A stretch of 64,000 nt of DNA, from positions 62,001-126,000 of the forward strand of contig DATKYQ010000022.1 of NCBI GenBank assembly GCA_035528415.1, in the 5' to 3' direction. This DNA comes from DATKYQ01 sp035528415 (lineage in GTDB: Bacteria > Myxococcota > B64-G9). The position numbers and the translations under genes are program-made. Each line of letters opens with the position of its first letter. The stretch's first letter is position 1. Under the pieces are notes generated by a model, which saw only the letters and a list, made by a program, of their open reading frames with translations, had not been told where the DNA came from and did not search any database. This document shows positions 34,661-44,044 of this stretch, piece after piece.

Positions 34661-36034
34661 TCAAGAGCGTCTTCGCTTGGCGTAGCCTTTGATGTTTTTC
34701 TGGCGCACGCGCGAGACGGCCAGCGCGTCGTCGGGGACGTCGATCGTCACGGTGGTCCCGGCGCCCACGACCGCGCGCTTGCCGACCTTAACAGGCGCCA
34801 CCAGTTGTGTGTCCGAGCCGATGAAGGCGCCTTCACCGATCTCGGTGCGGTACTTGTGCGCACCGTCGTAGTTACAGGTGATGGTTCCCGCCCCGACATT
34901 AACATCCGCGCCTATCTCGGCGTCGCCGAGGTATGATAAATGACCGGCCTTGGCGCCCTTGCCCAGCGTACTTTTCTTGACCTCTACGAAATTGCCCACC
35001 CGGGCGCCGTCCATAAGGTGCGCGCCGGGGCGCAGGCGGGCGAACGGCCCCACGCGCGCGCCGCGGTCTACCCGGCAATCGGCAAGCACGGAGTAGGCAA
35101 GCACGTTGACGTCCGCGCCGATTGAAGCGTCTGTGATAACCGCTCCCGGTCCGATCCGGCAACCCTGCCCGATCTTGACGCGACCGCGCAGAAAGCAGCC
35201 GGGTTCGAGCACCGTGTCGGAGCCGATCTCGACTTCGGGCCCGAGCCAGGTGTGCTCGGGGGCGATGATGGTCACGCCTTTCTTCATCAGGCGCTCGCAA
35301 AATCGCAGGTTCATTTGCCGTTCTGCCGCCGCCAGTTGCAGCCGATCGTTGACTCCCAGAAGCGCCCTCGCTCCCGGTCGCACTACTGCGCGCACCGGTA
35401 AGCCGCGGCGCCGGGCCTCGGCCACCAGGTCGGTCAGATAATACTCGCCCTGGTTGTTTGCGTTCTTGATTCGCGAGAGCGCCTCGAAGACGAGGGGCGT
35501 ATCGACAAGGTAGCTCCCGGCGTTGATCTCGTCGATGCGCCGCTGGCCGGCGCTCGCGTCGCGGTGCTCGACGATACATTCCACCTCTCCACGGGCGTCG
35601 CGGATCACGCGACCGTAGCCGGCCGGATCATCCAGGCGGCAGGACAGGAAAGTCACGGCGGCCCGCTTGCCGGCCCGCGACAAGGCCGAAAGATCCGAAG
35701 AGGATAACAGCGGAACGTCGCCGTAGATGATTGCCAGCTTGCCCTTGTGGGATGAGAGCGCCCGGCGGGCCGAGAGCACCGCGTGTCCGGTGCCAAGCTG
35801 CTTCTTTTGGGTGGCGAACACGAGCTTGTTTCCGAAACGTCCGCGTAGGAAATCGGTCGTCTCCGAATCCCGTCCGGAGACAACGACCACCACCGGCCCG
35901 AAGCCGCAACGTAAGACTTGCGCAACCGGGTAGTAGATCATCGGCTGGCCGCAGACAGGATGCATCACCTTGGGTAAGGCCGAGCGCATTCGCTTGCCGT
36001 CACCCGCCGCCAGAATCACGCATGCAGTCTTCAT
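34661..36034 (-). CDS. glmU: Bifunctional UDP-GlcNAc pyrophosphorylase / glucosamine-1-phosphate acetyltransferase
   Basis: A 457-residue full-length GlmU. N-terminal nucleotidyltransferase: VILAAGDGKRMRSALPKVMH, then GTGHAV (read QLGTGHAVLSARR) and YLTDLVAEAR. C-terminal left-handed beta-helix with hexapeptide repeats from ~250 (GSDTVLEPGCFLRGRVKIGQ, GNFVEVKKSTLGKG) including the active-site region CNYDGAHKYRTEIG. It makes UDP-GlcNAc from glucosamine-1-phosphate, acetyl-CoA and UTP for peptidoglycan and LPS. Start ATG 36034 gives the usual MKTACVILAAG beginning; an upstream in-frame start (36070) adds unlike sequence. Adjacent to, but 89 nt from, the Cys-rich operon. Confidence 0.97.
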   Translation of the reverse strand: MKTACVILAAGDGKRMRSALPKVMHPVCGQPMIYYPVAQVLRCGFGPVVVVVSGRDSETTDFLRGRFGNKLVFATQKKQLGTGHAVLSARRALSSHKGKLAIIYGDVPLLSSSDLSALSRAGKRAAVTFLSCRLDDPAGYGRVIRDARGEVECIVEHRDASAGQRRIDEINAGSYLVDTPLVFEALSRIKNANNQGEYYLTDLVAEARRRGLPVRAVVRPGARALLGVNDRLQLAAAERQMNLRFCERLMKKGVTIIAPEHTWLGPEVEIGSDTVLEPGCFLRGRVKIGQGCRIGPGAVITDASIGADVNVLAYSVLADCRVDRGARVGPFARLRPGAHLMDGARVGNFVEVKKSTLGKGAKAGHLSYLGDAEIGADVNVGAGTITCNYDGAHKYRTEIGEGAFIGSDTQLVAPVKVGKRAVVGAGTTVTIDVPDDALAVSRVRQKNIKGYAKRRRS

Positions 36035-36099
36035 CGTTGGCAGTCTATTGCAAAAGGACAGATCTGCCAAGTTGAAAAGGGACCGCCGGCTGTGTTCTC

Positions 36100-36999
36100 A
36101 TGGAAGACGTGCGACGAGCATTGCCACTCTTGTTTTTTATTTTGCTGCCGGCAGCGGCGTCGGCCCAGTCGGGGTTCGCGGCAGACACCTTCGACCTCGC
36201 GCCTGGCTCTGAAGATCTCTTCTCCTGCCGCTCTGGGCTGATTGTGGCCGGGAGAGTGGAGGCCGTCCTGGGCACGGGTTGGGCCTGGCACCTGCTGGGA
36301 ATCGATCGCGGAGAAACAACTGAGTGGGTCGTCGAACAGCGGCTGGGCGGCTTTGCAAGCCTTGCTTATGCGCCGCTTTCTTCTTTGAGACTGGGTTTGT
36401 CATTCGGCGGGGCCGCCTTCCAGCGCGGCCGGCGCACGGACGAGGCCGGCGCCGCGGCATCACTGGAAGCCGCGGATGGCGATGTCTGGTTGTCAGCCTT
36501 GTGGGCTCCGCTCGGCGGGGGGGAAAGTATTTTCTCCTCTGCCATCGAGACCAGCCTGCGCCTGGGAACGGCCCCGCCGTCCGGGCTCACGGGAGACAGC
36601 GGCGCCGGTGTGAAACTTGGTGGGATTCTGGCAATGCACATCGGCTGGCTACGCGTGATTCTCAACCTGGGCCTTGTCACCAGGCAACGCACGGTTTTTC
36701 GTGATTTGGAGATAGACGACGGCCTCTACTACCGGCTGGGAGCGGAAATATCCGGCTTTGGAATACCTCTGAGATTTTTTTCAGAACTTACTGGAGAAAC
36801 CCGGCTGAATTCTCCCTTCTCGTCCCGGCCTGCTGAGATAATGGAGACATTACTTGGGGTTAGGCTGGATATTGGCGAGTTTGGGATCGTTCTCGGTGCC
36901 GGCGCCGGTCTGCTTGGCGCCAAGTCACCGACGACCCGCGTGCTGCTGCTGGTCAAATGGACCGCCGGAGCGGAAAAAAGGGATGCCCAGGTAGAATAG
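36100..36999 (+). CDS. Predicted outer-membrane beta-barrel protein
   Basis: A 299-residue protein with signal peptide MEDVRRALPLLFFILLPAAASA and a mature part made of alternating amphipathic strands (LRLGLSFGGAAFQ, GLYYRLGAEISG, LLGVRLDIGEFGIVLGAGAGLL). This matches small outer-membrane barrels found in deltaproteobacterial genomes. It ends in a short charged tail rather than a terminal Phe, so the barrel assignment is less firm. Divergent from glmU. Function unknown. Confidence 0.62.
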   Translation: MEDVRRALPLLFFILLPAAASAQSGFAADTFDLAPGSEDLFSCRSGLIVAGRVEAVLGTGWAWHLLGIDRGETTEWVVEQRLGGFASLAYAPLSSLRLGLSFGGAAFQRGRRTDEAGAAASLEAADGDVWLSALWAPLGGGESIFSSAIETSLRLGTAPPSGLTGDSGAGVKLGGILAMHIGWLRVILNLGLVTRQRTVFRDLEIDDGLYYRLGAEISGFGIPLRFFSELTGETRLNSPFSSRPAEIMETLLGVRLDIGEFGIVLGAGAGLLGAKSPTTRVLLLVKWTAGAEKRDAQVE

Positions 37000-37057
37000 G
37001 AGTGCTATAGTCTCCGTCCAAGCCTTTACGAAATAAGTGAATTAAGGAGGAGCTTTC

Positions 37058-38227
37058 ATGAAGAGATACAAATTTCTCGCATGCCTTGCCGTCTGTATGA
37101 CGGTGCTGTCGTTTGCCACGCTTGCCACGGCCCGGATGAGCCCGCGCCAAATCTACAAGACCAAGGCCGACGGAGTGGTGTTGATCGTCGCCTCCGAGGA
37201 GGGCGCCTCTTCCGCCTCGGCCGGAACCGGTTCGATCATCGAGGCCGACGGCACGATCATCACCAACTGCCACGTGATCTACGACCAAGAGGCCAAGAAG
37301 CCTTACCCGGCCATCAACGTCTTTCTAAAGCCTGCGCGGGTGACGGGCGACATGAACAAGGATCTTGCGCGGCACTTCACCGCCAAGTTGGTCGCCTTCG
37401 ACAAGGATCTCGACCTGGCGCTGCTCAAGCTCACTAATCCTCCGCGCAATCTTACGGTGCTCAGCCTGGGCGACCCCGACCAGCTCGGTCCCGGCGACGA
37501 GACCATCGCCATCGGCCATCCGGAGCAGGGCGGCTTATGGACCATCACCACCGGCGTGATCGGCACCCAGTTCGAGAACTTCAAGGGCATCACCGGCAAG
37601 AACGTCTTCCAGATGGAAACCAGCCTCAACCGCGGCAACTCCGGAGGGCCGTTGTTCGACGTGCGCGGCTACCAGATCGGGGTCAACACGGCCATAGCCC
37701 GCCAGGGTCAGGGCGGCGTGGCCATCACCGGCGTCAACTTCGCGCTCAAGGCCAGCGTGGTCAGGAAATTCGCGGCCGGCCACAGCGTCGCTCTGGCCTA
37801 TGGCTTGGAAAGCCTCAATGCCGAAGACACCCGCGTGGCGGTGGCCGCGGCTCCTAAAGATACTTCAAGAGCCAAGCAGCCGCCGACGACCGTCCCCACC
37901 CCGCCGCCGCCCGAGAGTGTCGAGAAGTCGTCTGGCAAGACGGTCTACGGCAGTAAGGCGACCGGGGGCACGATCACGGTAGACGACCAGCAGGGCGAGG
38001 AGGTCGCTCCGCGCCGCTCAGTGGAAGACAACTCGACCGAAGCGGGACGGACCTACAAGCAGACCCCCCGCCGCAAGCCTCTGCGTTTCAAGAAGCACTA
38101 CCGCATCCGCCCGCGCCCCTACACCTTCAAGCGGCTGCTGACCGCGGTGGACAAGGTCCGCGGCCGCGCAGATGCGGCCTTCGACGATCTGGATAACGAA
38201 GTCGAGCGCCGGCACCGTAGCCACTAA
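37058..38227 (+). CDS. Secreted trypsin-like serine protease without PDZ domain
   Basis: A 389-residue exported protease; AAGGAGGAG directly precedes the ATG. The triad is visible: His in TNCHVIYD, Asp in DLDLALLKL and Ser in NRGNSGGPLFD, with G-x-G-S-x-I earlier (SAGTGSIIEA), as in HtrA/DegP. Unlike HtrA there is no PDZ domain. The C-terminal ~120 residues are Pro/Thr-rich then Arg/Lys-rich (RRKPLRFKKHYRIRPRPYTF) and may bind a polyanionic surface. Its stop overlaps that of the convergent gingipain-type gene by 4 nt. Possibly a maturation protease for the many large secreted proteins (inference). Confidence 0.87.
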   Translation: MKRYKFLACLAVCMTVLSFATLATARMSPRQIYKTKADGVVLIVASEEGASSASAGTGSIIEADGTIITNCHVIYDQEAKKPYPAINVFLKPARVTGDMNKDLARHFTAKLVAFDKDLDLALLKLTNPPRNLTVLSLGDPDQLGPGDETIAIGHPEQGGLWTITTGVIGTQFENFKGITGKNVFQMETSLNRGNSGGPLFDVRGYQIGVNTAIARQGQGGVAITGVNFALKASVVRKFAAGHSVALAYGLESLNAEDTRVAVAAAPKDTSRAKQPPTTVPTPPPPESVEKSSGKTVYGSKATGGTITVDDQQGEEVAPRRSVEDNSTEAGRTYKQTPRRKPLRFKKHYRIRPRPYTFKRLLTAVDKVRGRADAAFDDLDNEVERRHRSH

Positions 38228-41200
38228 GAAGAGCCGCGCCGACGCGTCAGCGTAAGGCCCAGCAACAGGCCCAGGAGCAGCACGAACCCTGTGCCCCGGT
38301 TGCCCGAGGAAGAACAGGCACAGCCCGCCGTCAAGGTCACCGTGAAGCTGCGTTGCTCGCTCCACTGACCGGCCAGCATCTTGCCGTCCGTGGCCCTGGC
38401 TCGCCAGTTGTAACTCTTTCCGGCGACCAGGCCCTCACCGACAGTCACCGAGGTGACTTCAGGTTGCTCTGTGACATCGCTCAATGTCAGAAGCGGCAGG
38501 GCGGAGCCCGCCTCGAATATCTCGAAGGTGTAGCTCACACTGTCACCATCGGGATCGACGACGTCGCGCAGCGTCAGCACCGGCTGCAATTCGCCGACCT
38601 CGGCGCCGTCATCCGGGCTTACGAGCTCGGGCACCGGCGGCGGACTGTTGTCGTCGGTTATCACCAGCGTGACAGGGACATCGACTCGCTCGTTTGTGGC
38701 GTCGGCGGTGATCTTGGCCAGCGCGTTATAGGTTCCCCCAGCAAGTCCGGATGTGTTCGCAGACAGGCTCAGCGAGGCGTCCGCCACACCCGAGGCCGGC
38801 GTGCAACTCAACCAGGGCGCCGGGCACTCGACCGTGAAAGCCAGCTCTCCGGTGCCGGAGTTTGTAACCTGTACAGCCTGCGGGTCGGGCGCCGGACCGC
38901 CCGCGGCGGCCGTGAAGCTGACCGAGGCCGGCGAGACCGAGATGACAGGCTGGGCCGTCTGTTCGAGAGTCAGGCTGACCGGCAGTTCGAAGGGGCTGTT
39001 TATAGCGCCTACGGCCGTGACGATGACCGCCCCCTGGTAGGTGCCCGCTCCGATACCGTGCGGATCCACCGAGACGGTCAACGTGCCCGCGCCCGATCCG
39101 GAAGCGGGCGAACAATCGAGCCAACTCGCGGGACAGGCGATGGTCCACTCGAGCGTGCCCGTGCCGGCATTATCGATCTGCACCGTCTGAGACGGGGGAG
39201 CACTTTCACCGACCTGGCCGGTGAAAGACAGTTCGGAAGGACTCGCCGCTATTAGCGGCTCGCTGGTTACCAGCAAGGTCACGCCAATTTGTGCGGGGCT
39301 TCCGAGAGCGCCGTCCGAGACAACTTCGATCGAGCCGCTGTATTCGCCGGCTGCAAGACCAGCCGGATCGACGGTCACCACCACGTCTGTGGGGACCTGG
39401 CCGGAGAGCGGAGCGCATGAGAGCCAAGCAGCAGAACATGTCACGGCGAAGTTCATGCTGCCGGTGCCGGAGTTTTCTATGTGCAGCGTTTGAGCGGCCG
39501 GCGCCTGGCCCTGTTCCTTGGCGGTGAAAATGAAGCTCTCGGGCGAGACCGAAAGCACGGGCTGCGAGGTCAATGTCCAGATCAGGTGCACCAGGCGCGG
39601 CGAGTTGTCGGCCTCAGGCGCTGTGACCGTCAGGTCGGCCTCGTACAAGCCCTCTGAAAGTCCGGCAGGATCGAGCACGACGCTGACCGGCGTCGGAATT
39701 CCGGCCATCGTTGTGCCGCTTGCGGGATTTACGCTGATCCAGGAGCTGTTCTCGGCGATGGTCCACTGCATGCTGCCGAGCTGATCGTTGATAACAAGAA
39801 GCTGCAGCTCGACCGGACCGCCGCCGAGCTGATCGGCGTGCTCGAGACTCGCGGGAGACACGTCGAGCGAGGGAGGCGCGCTGAGCGTATAGGACAGATC
39901 CAGAGTCACCGGCTGCGCGCCCGGGGCGCTGAACTCGACCGACCCGGCGTGAAAGCCAACCGACAGATCGCTGCTGTTCGGGGTGATGGTCACTGACGAT
40001 GGCGCCGTGCCGCTGGCGGGAGAGATGTCGAACCAGTTTCCCGACTTGGTGGCCGTCCACCCCAGCGTGCCTCCGCCGGCATTGGCGACGGCGACGATCC
40101 GGCCTGCCGGCAGGGCGCCGTGTTGGACCGCCTCGAAGGCCAGGAAAGCCGGATCGATCGAAAACACGGGCACCTGGGTGCCGAGCGTTACGTTGGCGAA
40201 CAGGATGCAGTCATCGATGTCGGTGACATTCTCGGGCCAATTCCATAGCTGAGCCCAGTCCCAGCTGCTGGTGAAATCGTCGTAGGTCTCAAGCAAGCCG
40301 AAGGTATCGCCGGGGGCAAGCTGAAGGTGTGAGGCCGAAAGGTCGAGGCTTACCTCGATCACCCGGTGGCCGGCGCTCATGCCGAAGGCCTTTTGCACGC
40401 CGCTGACGGGGTTTTCCCAGTCGTTGTTTTGCACGCCGCTTCCATTGTTGAAAAGCGCCGCGAACCAGTTGTCGGTCTTCCAGAAATAGTACAATCCCTC
40501 TTGTGCGGCGGCGGTTGGCCACAGGTCGTTGTTGTCGTTGTCCAGGTAGAGCCCAAGCTGATCGTAGTCGTCATCGTCGCTATCCGACGATATATCGCAG
40601 GCGATAAAAAGCTTGTCGCCGGTGTGTTTCATCCAGTTCGTCGCGCCGCTGACATCCACCCGCACGGCGTCGTCGTACTCGCCGGGGCCGATCGTTCCGT
40701 TGACCGTCGGGATCGACGCCGACCAGGGCGCAACGATCGCCGGCACCTCGAAGACGTTCAGCTCGACCGCAACTTGCTGCGGCGAATTGACAGCGCCCGG
40801 CGCGGTAATGCTTACCGCCTCCGGGTAGCTGCCGACCGCAAGGCCGGAGGCGTCTATCGAGAAGGTCAGGGTGCTCGGGGCGCTTCCCGTGCCAGGCGTC
40901 ACACTGAGCCAACCTGCGCTCCAGGCGGCTTGCCAGTTCAGACTGCCGGCGCCCAGGTTGCTCAAGCCGACGCTCTGATCCGGCGGCGCGCCGCCGCCAA
41001 CGCGTGCGTTGAAGGTCAGGCTGGACGGAGATAATCCGATCATCGGATCCGTCGAGCCGGAGTTGGTGTGGACGGAAAGCTCGGGATCGCCGAAGAGAGT
41101 CGTCTCGTAGTAGACCCAGCGGATGCCCACGTCGGAGATCCAGCCCGCGTTTTGCTCGCGCGACCAGGCCAGCATGGCCCCCAGGTGGGTCTGGCCGTTG

Positions 41201-42891
41201 CGGAAGACCGCGTCCCAGAAGAAGCGGTGAAAATAGTTCGAAGACCCGCCCAGGCCGTAGCGGGTGTTCATCACCAGGGCGAAGGCGCCGTGATCGCCGA
41301 GCAGCATGTGCTCGGCGTAGGAGTCCTGCCAGTAGACCGAGCCGTCGTCGAAGCGGTTGTCGAAGGCGCCCGGGTAGCATCCCTGGGAGTAGGCGAAGAA
41401 GGGCAGGCTGTTGTTCAGCCCCGAGTCGATCTGGTCGGTGTCGGTGCGCATGGCGTAGTTGGTATAGGAATGGCCCAGGTGATTTATCAGGTGGCTTCCA
41501 CCGTTGAAGACCGAGAGCGCTTGACTGGCGCCCCAGCCGTCCTGGCCCAGGTCTCGATCGTAAAGCGTGTTGATTTGGAAAAACGAGTTCTCCGAAAAAC
41601 CCTTGGTGTCTATGCCCTGCGCGCTAGAGGAATTCTCGATGTACTGCAAGTCGTCCTTGCCGAAGTAATCGGGAAAAAGGTACTCGCCCAGAAACCAGAC
41701 GTTCTGCAGCCAGGCGCCGCCTGCATTCTGGTAGAGAAGCGTTTTGCGCACGAAGTTCGCAACCTCGCTGCAAGAATCAACGGGCGCCCGGCCGACCCAG
41801 ACCTCGGCGTAGAGATCGGGGTTGTCGTTGTCTTCTCCATAAACATCGTCGCCGTCGGCGTCGAAGTTTCCGTCGAGGGCCGCGTAGTACAGGTCGGAGG
41901 GAATGTTGTAGTCGATATAGCCGTCGCCCAGGTCTCCGAACATGCCGCGGGCAGGCACGATCGGCGCCTGCGTCTCCCCGCCGACCTGCTGCAGGTCGGC
42001 GTCCCCGGCCAGCAGCACGTAATCGCTGCCGTGGTTCTGGTGCATGTCGATGATGAAGTTGCGAACCTTCTCCGCGTCGTCTACCCCGCTGTACCCCGTA
42101 AGGATGTCTGACATATTTTCGATCCGCGTGGTGATCCCGCGGCCCTGCTTATCGGCAAGCAAAGCCTGCAAGTTGTTCACGCCTCCACAGGCGGCCAGTG
42201 TCCCGCTGGTGACGATCACGTAGCGATATTCGGGATCGCGCGCGGAGGGCAGGCGCCTTTTGTAGGCACTAAGCCCTGCGGGGTTATCCACCACGTCGGC
42301 CACCCGAGCGAAATCACGGGCCAGTCCCCGGTAAGCCGAACCCGTGGACAAAACATCGCGGTCGGCCGCCGTGGTCAGGGTTACATGCAGGCTTGGCGCA
42401 TAGAGTATCTCGCCCGACTCGGGCCGGTAGACGACCGGCCGGATTAGAACTCGTTCGATAGCGAAGCCGCGCAGGTACTGCAACGTACTACCCGAGGCAA
42501 TCTCAGCCGGAAACTGTCCGCCGCCCGAATAAACAGAGGCATCCGGTTCGGTAAAAGGAATCGGCCCGGACATGCTCAAGGGCCAGGGCCGCTGGCGCGG
42601 GAAGACGACCCGATCCGCGCCCAAAGATACCAGCCCGCCGTGGCGCAGGCTGACCGACTCCACCCGCTGGCCGGGCGGCACCAGCAAGCGCAAGGCCCGG
42701 CCCGGCAGCTCGGGCTGTCCGGGCTTGCCGAGGTTTTGGTAGCCGTCAATCTGAACGTGGGTGAAGCCGTGATCATCGAGCCAAAGCACGGGAACCCCGA
42801 CATCAATCTCCATCTCGATAGAAGCAGCCTGCACATGCGGAGCCAGCAGCCACAAAGCGGCCGCGATCATCAGGAAAGAGAATCTCTTCAT
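38224..42891 (-). CDS. Gingipain-type (C25) cysteine protease with BACON repeats and MYXO-CTERM
   Basis: A 1,555-residue exported protein. TTGGAGGA precedes ATG 42891; signal peptide MKRFSFLMIAAALWLLAPHVQA. N-terminal prodomain, then a C25 peptidase domain (~215-630): YRYVIVTSGTL, LLAGDADLQQVGG, catalytic His in LINHLGHSYTNY (~469), catalytic Cys in YSQGCYPGAFD (~505) and the family end TLFGDPELSV. Behind it lie a BACON/Ig unit, a CBM9/DOMON-like inserted domain (~740-920) and five more BACON units (SPASxxF...SGTG...ASWLSCSPASG). An FN3-like domain and GCACSSSGNRG plus helix and RRRGSS (MYXO-CTERM) close it. A secreted, surface-linked protease, probably activated by propeptide removal. Confidence 0.92.
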   Translation of the reverse strand: MKRFSFLMIAAALWLLAPHVQAASIEMEIDVGVPVLWLDDHGFTHVQIDGYQNLGKPGQPELPGRALRLLVPPGQRVESVSLRHGGLVSLGADRVVFPRQRPWPLSMSGPIPFTEPDASVYSGGGQFPAEIASGSTLQYLRGFAIERVLIRPVVYRPESGEILYAPSLHVTLTTAADRDVLSTGSAYRGLARDFARVADVVDNPAGLSAYKRRLPSARDPEYRYVIVTSGTLAACGGVNNLQALLADKQGRGITTRIENMSDILTGYSGVDDAEKVRNFIIDMHQNHGSDYVLLAGDADLQQVGGETQAPIVPARGMFGDLGDGYIDYNIPSDLYYAALDGNFDADGDDVYGEDNDNPDLYAEVWVGRAPVDSCSEVANFVRKTLLYQNAGGAWLQNVWFLGEYLFPDYFGKDDLQYIENSSSAQGIDTKGFSENSFFQINTLYDRDLGQDGWGASQALSVFNGGSHLINHLGHSYTNYAMRTDTDQIDSGLNNSLPFFAYSQGCYPGAFDNRFDDGSVYWQDSYAEHMLLGDHGAFALVMNTRYGLGGSSNYFHRFFWDAVFRNGQTHLGAMLAWSREQNAGWISDVGIRWVYYETTLFGDPELSVHTNSGSTDPMIGLSPSSLTFNARVGGGAPPDQSVGLSNLGAGSLNWQAAWSAGWLSVTPGTGSAPSTLTFSIDASGLAVGSYPEAVSITAPGAVNSPQQVAVELNVFEVPAIVAPWSASIPTVNGTIGPGEYDDAVRVDVSGATNWMKHTGDKLFIACDISSDSDDDDYDQLGLYLDNDNNDLWPTAAAQEGLYYFWKTDNWFAALFNNGSGVQNNDWENPVSGVQKAFGMSAGHRVIEVSLDLSASHLQLAPGDTFGLLETYDDFTSSWDWAQLWNWPENVTDIDDCILFANVTLGTQVPVFSIDPAFLAFEAVQHGALPAGRIVAVANAGGGTLGWTATKSGNWFDISPASGTAPSSVTITPNSSDLSVGFHAGSVEFSAPGAQPVTLDLSYTLSAPPSLDVSPASLEHADQLGGGPVELQLLVINDQLGSMQWTIAENSSWISVNPASGTTMAGIPTPVSVVLDPAGLSEGLYEADLTVTAPEADNSPRLVHLIWTLTSQPVLSVSPESFIFTAKEQGQAPAAQTLHIENSGTGSMNFAVTCSAAWLSCAPLSGQVPTDVVVTVDPAGLAAGEYSGSIEVVSDGALGSPAQIGVTLLVTSEPLIAASPSELSFTGQVGESAPPSQTVQIDNAGTGTLEWTIACPASWLDCSPASGSGAGTLTVSVDPHGIGAGTYQGAVIVTAVGAINSPFELPVSLTLEQTAQPVISVSPASVSFTAAAGGPAPDPQAVQVTNSGTGELAFTVECPAPWLSCTPASGVADASLSLSANTSGLAGGTYNALAKITADATNERVDVPVTLVITDDNSPPPVPELVSPDDGAEVGELQPVLTLRDVVDPDGDSVSYTFEIFEAGSALPLLTLSDVTEQPEVTSVTVGEGLVAGKSYNWRARATDGKMLAGQWSEQRSFTVTLTAGCACSSSGNRGTGFVLLLGLLLGLTLTRRRGSS

Positions 42892-43092
42892 CGCATCCTC
42901 CAATGGGCAAACATTCATCAGGGCAAGCCTGGACCATCCAATAGACGGACCAGCTTCATGTATTCACAGGCTAATCTGGATAAAAGTAGAAACACCGTCA
43001 ACAGCACAGCACCACTCAGAGGCTGAGTCTGTGACAAGAGTCACTACGGGCAAAAATGATAAAGCCCGCCTTGAATTCACATGGCGTACGAC

Positions 43093-43497
43093 CTAAGACA
43101 TTAGACCCATAAAGAGAAGTATCCCCCAGGGCAGCAAGGCTCCAGTCAAGACCCCCGCACTAAACCCCACCAAGGCTTCAATCTTACTGTCACCATATAC
43201 GACCATTTCTTTGACTGATTCTACAGCCAGGTTATGCTTCTTTCCTTTCAATATTATCTCCAACTGCCCGGCATGCCACCTGGACACCCTGGTAGTTATC
43301 GGCCTACAAATTCTATCATTTTTCTCCGGAGAACATTCCTTTGGAATTATTTTAATCTTCAACGGCAACTCGAGGCCCGGGTTCTCTTCGGGCGGAGGTC
43401 TAAACCGAACAGCTTCGACAAAGCAACCAGCGAGGCCAAGCAACCAAGGCAGCGCCAGCCAAAATGCGTATCGCAAGCAGGATTTTTCCACACGCAT
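43093..43497 (-). CDS. Small lipoprotein/membrane protein, paralogue of the adjacent gene
   Basis: A 134-residue predicted lipoprotein (lipobox LAGC at ~21-24) with a C-terminal hydrophobic segment (VGFSAGVLTGALLPWGILLF). It shares its order of motifs with the gene just upstream: PPPxxxPGxxxP near the start, Cys-containing middle, W-x-x-GQ-x-x-I/L, ESV, then a terminal Gly-rich helix. Six nt separate the two, so they are cotranscribed. No known family was recognised. The 201 nt that follow (42892-43092) hold nothing recognisable beyond the leader of the C25 gene. Confidence 0.7.
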   Translation of the reverse strand: MRVEKSCLRYAFWLALPWLLGLAGCFVEAVRFRPPPEENPGLELPLKIKIIPKECSPEKNDRICRPITTRVSRWHAGQLEIILKGKKHNLAVESVKEMVVYGDSKIEALVGFSAGVLTGALLPWGILLFMGLMS

Positions 43498-43503
43498 GAC
43501 TGT

Positions 43504-43980
43504 TCACCAATCGATCGAATTTAGCCAGGCGTAGAAAGAGAAGGCAAAAACGCCGCCACCCAATACAACACCTCCCAGGACAGACACCCAGAAGGGCCAC
43601 CCGAATGATTTCTTGATTTCCACCGATTCGACCCGATCCACCATAATCAATACGGTCCCGGAGTACTTGGCAATGCTCTCACGTTCTTCGAGCTTCAGCC
43701 TGATCTGTCCGTCCCGCCATGACTCCATCTTTCCCGCGAATTTCTCGGCCGGCTGTTGCTCGCATTTGCACTGGTCGGGGGAAGTTTGATCCGCCGAGGA
43801 TGGCCTTTTCATTGCGACAACGACATTGACCGGGCAAACGATACCCGGGTCTTTCAATGGAGGAGGCTGCATTTTCAAGATCGTATAGGGGCAGCCGGAT
43901 TCGAGTAGCAACACAGCAAGCAACAACAGCGACGACCACCTGGAAAGCGCGAGAGATTTATAACGCGCACGGCACATCAT
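43504..43980 (-). CDS. Small lipoprotein/membrane protein, tandem paralogue
   Basis: A 158-residue predicted lipoprotein: LLESGC lipobox near residue 30, PPPLKDPGIVCP at the mature N-terminus, CKCEQQ, WRDGQIRLKLEE, MVDRVESVEI, then a Gly-rich C-terminal helix (GVVLGGGVFAFSFYAW). GGAGAGG precedes the ATG. Both members of the pair appear to have a lipid anchor and a membrane helix, so they could bridge two membranes or sit in one twice. Located 64 nt after the beta-propeller/FGE-type gene. Confidence 0.7.
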   Translation of the reverse strand: MMCRARYKSLALSRWSSLLLLAVLLLESGCPYTILKMQPPPLKDPGIVCPVNVVVAMKRPSSADQTSPDQCKCEQQPAEKFAGKMESWRDGQIRLKLEERESIAKYSGTVLIMVDRVESVEIKKSFGWPFWVSVLGGVVLGGGVFAFSFYAWLNSIDW

Positions 43981-44044
43981 TTACCTCTCCTCGAGGATCC
44001 TTCCATTTCTCAGTTAAAAACAACACACTATTGACTCGCTGATG

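Noticed and set aside
40366..42111. Plus-strand frames of 222 and 347 codons
   Set aside because: Antisense to the C25 protease; Val/Arg/Gly-rich shadows of a high-GC gene.
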